In this document: in pieces, positions 4,941 to 8,411 of the stretch | Numbering within the stretch: the first letter of the stretch is position 1 | Layout of the letters: every line of letters starts with the position of its first letter | NCBI GenBank assembly: GCA_002792355.1 | Contig: PFOE01000109.1 | Coordinates: 1 to 8,411, forward strand | DNA length: 8,411 nt | Direction of reading: 5' to 3' | Source of the DNA: Candidatus Roizmanbacteria bacterium CG_4_10_14_0_2_um_filter_36_35 | GTDB taxonomy: Bacteria > Patescibacteriota > Microgenomatia > UBA1406 > GWC2-37-13 | The notes under the pieces: model-generated | Database searches by the model: none | Told to the model about the DNA's origin: nothing | Seen by the model: only the letters and a program-made list of their open reading frames with translations | Made by a program: the position numbers and the translations under genes

Positions 4941-5915
4941 ATGGTTACTAATCAAAAAGAGGAGAATCTGCGGCCGCAAAAGCTTTCCGATTATATAGGG
5001 CAAGAAAACGTTGTGAAGACTCTTAAGTTATTCATCGATGCTGTCAATAAACGGGGAAAGGTTTCAGAACATATACTTTTTTATGGTCCTCCGGGTATCG
5101 GTAAAACAACTTTAGCTTATATAGTGGCAAATGAACTTAAAGGTGAAATCAAGGTCACCTCAGGGGCTACAATCACAAAAACAGGCGATTTAGCAGCTAT
5201 TCTGACTAATCTGAAAGACAACGACGTTTTGTTTATTGACGAAGTTCACCGATTACCCAAACCGGTTGAAGAGATGCTCTACCCGGTTATGGAGGAATAT
5301 TCCTTAGACATAATTATCGGTAAAGGTCCGTCAGCACGGACAGTTAGACTGCCTGTTCCCAGAATCACAATTATCGGTGCCACAACAAAATTAGCTTTGT
5401 TATCTGCTCCTCTTCGCGATCGTTTCGGATTACTATTAAGAATAGATTATTATAATAATGATGAAATCGAAAAGATTATCCTTAGATCGGCAAAAATTCT
5501 CAATATTCCGATCACCAAGCAAGCTGCTTCCCAAATCTCCCTAAGATCCCGGAAAACCCCAAGATTAGCCAATAGAATTCTTAAGAGGGCGCGCGATATC
5601 CTTGAGGTTGACAAGCATATTCAGATTGATGACCGGCTTTTGAAAAAACTGTTCCATTTGCTTGAAATTGATGAAATTGGTTTAATTGATATTGATAAGG
5701 CGTATTTGAGTATACTATCAGAAAAATTTAACAATCAGCCTATTGGTGTAGAAACTATTGCTTCAGCTCTTTCAGAAGACGTTCGCACCGTCGAAGAGTT
5801 CATCGAACCTTATCTTTTGCGAATCGGTTTTTTGAAAAAAACTTCCCGAGGCCGTAGCCTTACATCTAAAGCTCTTAAGCATCTGAACATCGGCGGCCAG
5901 ATTGTTTTTGAATAA
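4941..5915 (+). CDS. ruvB: Holliday junction branch migration DNA helicase RuvB
   Basis: RuvB is the hexameric AAA+ ATPase that drives branch migration at RuvA-bound junctions. The 324 residues (family ~335) contain LRPQKLSDYIGQ at 10-21, Walker A GPPGIGKT at 49-56, Walker B LFIDEVH with Asp100-Glu101, sensor 1 GATTK near 146-150, arginine finger Arg161 in SAPLRDRFG, sensor 2 Arg208 in TPRLANR, and the C-terminal winged helix ending GFLKKTSRGRSLT. All catalytic residues are present. ATG 4941 lies just before the family's conserved N-terminus, 7 nt after a consensus -10, with no ribosome binding site. Unlike common ruvAB operons, it is not directly joined to ruvA: an inverted small gene lies between, so ruvB has its own promoter. 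No ruvC is visible. The stop codon's last base begins an 18-bp palindrome. Confidence 0.96.
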   Translation: MVTNQKEENLRPQKLSDYIGQENVVKTLKLFIDAVNKRGKVSEHILFYGPPGIGKTTLAYIVANELKGEIKVTSGATITKTGDLAAILTNLKDNDVLFIDEVHRLPKPVEEMLYPVMEEYSLDIIIGKGPSARTVRLPVPRITIIGATTKLALLSAPLRDRFGLLLRIDYYNNDEIEKIILRSAKILNIPITKQAASQISLRSRKTPRLANRILKRARDILEVDKHIQIDDRLLKKLFHLLEIDEIGLIDIDKAYLSILSEKFNNQPIGVETIASALSEDVRTVEEFIEPYLLRIGFLKKTSRGRSLTSKALKHLNIGGQIVFE

Positions 5916-5932
5916 CTATAATTAATTATAGT
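5915..5932. promoter_or_regulatory. 18-bp perfect palindrome, left flank of the TrpR-like gene (candidate operator)
   Basis: ACTATAATTAATTATAGT is identical to its reverse complement. The same 18 bp occur at 6521-6538 after the next gene, and 13 bp of it occur at 6062-6074 before that gene. It contains TATAAT on both strands (5917-5922 and 5930-5925), so it could be a -10 in either direction, but no -35 is convincing. With no U-tract it is a poor intrinsic terminator for ruvB. I favour a protein-binding site. Confidence 0.6.
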
Positions 5933-6061
5933 CTGTTGATTTCATGTTTCATTGACTGAAGCTAATAAATAGATGGCATATGTAGAAAAATTTATTATCG
6001 TAATCCTCTAAAGTATCTATTTTGTTAAATATAATCTATAGACATCTCTTTAATCCTCTGC

Positions 6062-6074
6062 AATTAATTATAGT
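6062..6074 (+). promoter_or_regulatory. Half copy of the palindrome abutting the TrpR-like start codon
   Basis: AATTAATTATAGT matches the right 13 bases of the 18-bp palindrome and ends directly before the ATG at 6075. A protein bound here would cover the start of the gene, as expected for autoregulation. No ribosome binding site is present. The nearest clean -10 is TATAAT at 6030-6035, without a good -35. Confidence 0.5.
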
Positions 6075-6512
6075 ATGACGAGAATTTCCAAATTTCCGGT
6101 TCAAGACAATGTTTTAGAGAAATTATTTGACTTGCTTTTTGAAGTTCTCGGAAATCAGGAAGATCAAGAGGAATTTTCTAAAGTTATCTATGATTTATTA
6201 TCTCCTACAGAAAGAATTATGGTCGCAAAAAGAGTTGCCATAGTTTATCTTCTTATGAAAAAGATTGATTACTATAACATTAGCGACGTTTTAAAAGTAA
6301 CTCCAAATACAATTGCTAAATTCCAGGCAATAAGGAAAAAAAGCAAAGGAATAGTCAAATCTCTAAAACACATTGTTAGAAATGAAAAAATTGCTAATTT
6401 TTTTGAAAAATTATTTTTAGAAATATACAGGCCTGGAGTTTATGGAGTTAATTGGAAGTCTGCTTGGAAACATAAAATAGATTATGAACGTAGAAAAAGA
6501 CGTGGAATTTAG
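6075..6512 (+). CDS. TrpR/YerC-superfamily DNA-binding protein
   Basis: The 145-residue, basic, all-helical protein resembles the Trp repressor/YerC superfamily. Helices at about 12-60 include the family signature LLSPTERIMVAKRVAIVYLL (41-60), comparable to TrpR's [21 protein letters not shown]. They are followed by a helix-turn-helix at about 66-88 (NISDVLKVTPNTIAKF, recognition helix from Thr76). About 55 extra C-terminal residues, ending in a strongly basic tail (YERRKRRGI), go beyond classical TrpR (~108) and may contact DNA. Tryptophan binding cannot be judged, and no trp genes are nearby. Two palindromes flank the gene and a half-site touches its start codon, pointing to autoregulation. 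The superfamily is fairly sure; the ligand and targets are unknown. It could be monocistronic, 159 bp from ruvB. Confidence 0.75.
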   Translation: MTRISKFPVQDNVLEKLFDLLFEVLGNQEDQEEFSKVIYDLLSPTERIMVAKRVAIVYLLMKKIDYYNISDVLKVTPNTIAKFQAIRKKSKGIVKSLKHIVRNEKIANFFEKLFLEIYRPGVYGVNWKSAWKHKIDYERRKRRGI

Positions 6513-6518
6513 TTTGAT

Positions 6519-6540
6519 TCACTATAATTAATTATAGTGA
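6519..6540. promoter_or_regulatory. 22-bp perfect palindrome, right flank of the TrpR-like gene (candidate operator)
   Basis: The core CACTATAATTAATTATAGTG (6520-6539) extends by one T/A pair on each side to a perfect 22-bp palindrome, 6 bp after the stop codon at 6512. Its inner 18 bp (6521-6538) equal the copy at 5915-5932. Both strands carry TATAAT. Transcription from either would only run antisense into the ends of flanking genes, so a promoter role is unlikely. Confidence 0.6.
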
Positions 6541-6564
6541 CACTTTAGGAATTTTTAAGTGTCA
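6538..6564. terminator. Hairpin between convergent genes, possible bidirectional terminator
   Basis: TGACACTT (6538-6545) pairs with AAGTGTCA (6557-6564) to give a perfect 8-bp stem with an 11-nt loop. It overlaps the right edge of the 22-bp palindrome and contains the stop codon of the leftward membrane gene (TGA at 6564-6562). Its position between converging genes suits a shared terminator, but the stem is only moderately GC-rich and the following T-tracts are weak. Confidence 0.45.
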
Positions 6565-7962
6565 ATTTCTTTCCGCCTTAAAAATTAAAATACCCCCTGC
6601 TTTGTACTTTGAAGTTTTTTGGAGATATTTTTTTCCAAACTGGTTTATTTCCCAGGTATTCAACGTTAAAGGCTCTAAGTTGTTTATTTTTGTGAACAAA
6701 AGCAGTATATCCGACTTTGAATATTCAAATTCTGATAAAGGAGTAAAACCGTATTTCTGAAAGAAATATCTATATTCAAAGCCGACAATTGCGTTAGGGT
6801 CGGCAATCATGACGACATTAAATCGAGAATTTTTTTCTACTAAATGTTTTTCTATGGTATATTTTACTGCAGTTTCAAAAGGTTCAGGCACGATAGTCGA
6901 CTTCTTATAGATATCTTTTGGAAAAAATAAAATTTCAGTAACAAACAGCAAAACTATCAGTATTTTATAACGTGACTCTAACAGCAAAATAATAATTATA
7001 AAAAAAATAAAAAAAGCTGTCGGATAAAGATAATGAGAAGCCAATTGATACTGGATTAAAAAAGAGAGGATTAACAAAGCCAAAAAGCCGATGAAAATTA
7101 GAAAAAAACTCTTTTTTGACTTTTTCTCAAAAAATTGGATTATGGCAATGAGGAACAAACTAATAATCGGATTAATTAAAATAAGAGGCTGGATTTTACC
7201 AGATAAAAAAAAGAAGTTTTCTATAAAATTTTTTTTAGCTGAATCTCCATTAAGAATATTTTTATTTTCTATCCAGGAAAGATAAGACCTGTCCAGAAAC
7301 GTATTTTTTAACATCACAAAATTATGTTTTATTTCAAAAACCAATAAAGGTAAAAACGAAATCGCTATGCCTAGAAAAAAATATAAAGAATAAATTTTTT
7401 TATTTAGCTTAGAAAAAATTAATATGTAGATCGGTATCAATAGAAGAAGATTCAAAAACCCGAAATTAATTATTACCCCAAAGACAAGTCCAAGGATTAA
7501 AACTGTCAGCGGTTTTTCTATTTTATTAAAATAGACGTAAGTGAGAATTATAAGAAGAAAGGCAATATGGGTATTGGAGACACTCGGGTTTCTCGCTGAA
7601 AATAAAAAAATGGGAACGAGAGTAAGAGATAGTGACGATATGATTGCCTGCCACAACAGGTATTTTTTTTTGGCGTTAACAAAAAAATAACAAATCGCCA
7701 ATACAAAAAGCAAGGCGTTGAAATAAACAATCGACATAATTTTAAAACCTGACAGTAAAAAAACCGGAACGAATAGATAGTAGTAATAAGGTGCTGGATA
7801 GAGTCCTCCAAATGAAAGTTTCGGTCCAAGAAGGGTAAAATGTCCTTGAGAGATTTTCAGTATTTCAAATAGGTCTCTGGCAAAATCAGAGTGAAAGATG
7901 AGAGCATCGTTTAAACGAAAACCGATAATAGAAAAAATAATTAAAGCAAAAATAAATATCAT
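6562..7962 (-). CDS. Polytopic membrane glycosyltransferase-like protein (GT-C / GT39-type)
   Basis: The 466-residue protein has about ten to twelve hydrophobic segments (roughly 1-14, 58-95, 104-122, 132-184, 191-209, 258-276, 284-304, 313-347), then a soluble C-terminal part from about 350. After the first membrane segment comes the acidic loop FHSDFARDLFEI (Asp26, Asp30), in the position of the catalytic Asp of GT-C enzymes, which transfer sugars from lipid-phosphate donors on the outer membrane face. The motifs LLGPKLSFGGLYPAPYYYYL (45-64) and ARNPS (123-127) also fit the Dol-P-mannosyltransferase-like family. Substrate and acceptor cannot be told. The start ATG at 7962 overlaps the previous gene's TGA as ATGA, so the two are translationally coupled. 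The gene ends in a hairpin facing the TrpR-like gene. I am sure of membrane topology and less sure of enzyme class. Confidence 0.65.
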   Translation of the reverse strand: MIFIFALIIFSIIGFRLNDALIFHSDFARDLFEILKISQGHFTLLGPKLSFGGLYPAPYYYYLFVPVFLLSGFKIMSIVYFNALLFVLAICYFFVNAKKKYLLWQAIISSLSLTLVPIFLFSARNPSVSNTHIAFLLIILTYVYFNKIEKPLTVLILGLVFGVIINFGFLNLLLLIPIYILIFSKLNKKIYSLYFFLGIAISFLPLLVFEIKHNFVMLKNTFLDRSYLSWIENKNILNGDSAKKNFIENFFFLSGKIQPLILINPIISLFLIAIIQFFEKKSKKSFFLIFIGFLALLILSFLIQYQLASHYLYPTAFFIFFIIIILLLESRYKILIVLLFVTEILFFPKDIYKKSTIVPEPFETAVKYTIEKHLVEKNSRFNVVMIADPNAIVGFEYRYFFQKYGFTPLSEFEYSKSDILLLFTKINNLEPLTLNTWEINQFGKKYLQKTSKYKAGGILIFKAERN

Positions 7963-8411
7963 TTTAGTTGGTAGATATCACAGCTACCGAGGCAGCCTTG
8001 ATAAACTTTAGTTAACACAAAATTATCTGTCAGTTCTTTTATTTGTTTTGGCCATTGGCTGGGAACATTCGATTCATAGTAATGGCTGATATAGATCTTG
8101 TCTCCGGCCAATAGCAGTTTCTTATAACCAGCGGCAATATCTTCTCCTCCAATGACATTTTGTAAAAGCTTGGGTTCCAGCCAATAAAATTCCTGCCAAG
8201 ATGATATCGGTAGAGTTTTATATTTTTTATTAGAAAACATTTCGACGTAAGGAGCCGGTAAAAAAGTTCCTATATAGATAGTTTTGGAACTAAATTTTTC
8301 AGTAAACTTATTAAATGTTTTTACAGCTTCATAATTCCAAGGAACCTCCCTGTGTCTTAAATTCAGTCCAATCTGTTTTTTAAAGGTGATTATTGCTCTT
8401 TCGTTTTCCTT
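7959..8411 (-). CDS. C-terminal part of an unidentified protein, cut by the window edge
   Basis: The minus-strand frame is open from the window edge (8411) to TGA at 7961-7959, giving 150 visible C-terminal residues. The Met at 8240 is internal, because the frame continues upstream with plausible residues (VPWNYEAVKTF, KTIYIGTFLPAPYVE). There is no membrane segment in the visible part. It is a mixed alpha/beta soluble domain with KIYISHYY near residue 110 and a C-terminal QGCLGSCDIYQLK holding two Cys three residues apart. The 4-bp ATGA overlap with the membrane glycosyltransferase argues for one operon and related function. It may be the soluble tail of a second GT-C protein, but I cannot confirm this. 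Confidence 0.75.
   Translation of the reverse strand, partial: KENERAIITFKKQIGLNLRHREVPWNYEAVKTFNKFTEKFSSKTIYIGTFLPAPYVEMFSNKKYKTLPISSWQEFYWLEPKLLQNVIGGEDIAAGYKKLLLAGDKIYISHYYESNVPSQWPKQIKELTDNFVLTKVYQGCLGSCDIYQLK

Noticed and set aside
5973..6011. Twelve-codon frame (MAYVEKFIIVIL) upstream of the TrpR-like gene
   Set aside because: No initiation signal or family; expected by chance in AT-rich DNA.
5915..6540. Palindrome pair as ends of an insertion sequence
   Set aside because: There is no transposase or target duplication visible, and a DNA-binding protein between palindromes is better explained by operators. A non-autonomous cassette is not excluded.
7091..7285. Plus-strand open frame inside the membrane glycosyltransferase gene
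   Set aside because: It is antisense to a clear polytopic membrane protein; its Lys/Phe-rich content is the complement of that gene's codons.
1..8411. CRISPR arrays, rRNA, phage genes or plasmid origins
   Set aside because: No spaced direct repeats of CRISPR size, no rRNA segments, and no phage or replication-initiation proteins are seen.

Overview
The window is AT-rich, mostly single-copy housekeeping DNA from a small-genome bacterium. My best guess is a Patescibacteria/CPR organism of the Microgenomates type. The grounds are the 7-nt 'TCAAA/TCCAAAA' repeats in non-coding DNA and in protein linkers, a TrpR-family orphan regulator, low-complexity GT-C membrane enzymes, and almost no Shine-Dalgarno sequences. 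This assignment is inference; there is no rRNA or marker protein to settle it. TGA is a stop codon here (end of ppsA), so the recoded Gracilibacteria/Absconditabacteria code is not in use.

Layout. 1-350: a tRNA-Ala(TGC) on the minus strand, a heptad-repeat hairpin, and two strong divergent promoters, one firing left toward the tRNA and one right into ppsA. 352-4039: ppsA (phosphoenolpyruvate synthase), then an enolase-family gene that has lost nearly every catalytic and metal-binding residue. 4065-5915: ruvA and ruvB, the Holliday-junction motor. They are split by a small inverted gene for a Pro/Gly-rich protein (4648-4872) whose stop lies one base from the ruvA stop. This inverted gene and ruvB are divergently transcribed from a 68-bp intergenic region. 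5915-6564: a TrpR-superfamily DNA-binding protein bracketed by two copies of an 18-bp perfect palindrome, with a half copy touching its start codon. 6562-8411: on the minus strand, a polytopic GT-C-type glycosyltransferase preceded, with an ATGA overlap, by the C-terminal 150 residues of a gene that runs off the window.

How the parts may work together. PpsA makes PEP, the compound true enolase makes. The enolase-like neighbour should not be able to do that reaction, so it is probably a pseudoenzyme or has another role. RuvA and RuvB look intact. The palindrome around the TrpR-like gene shares the ACTA...TTAA...TAGT layout of the E. coli trp operator. Related half-sites occur in the ruvB/small-protein promoter region, suggesting a local autoregulated circuit that may reach ruvB. 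Three genes (ppsA, the small inverted gene, ruvB) have a -10 box followed by exactly 7 nt and then ATG, the geometry of leaderless mRNAs.
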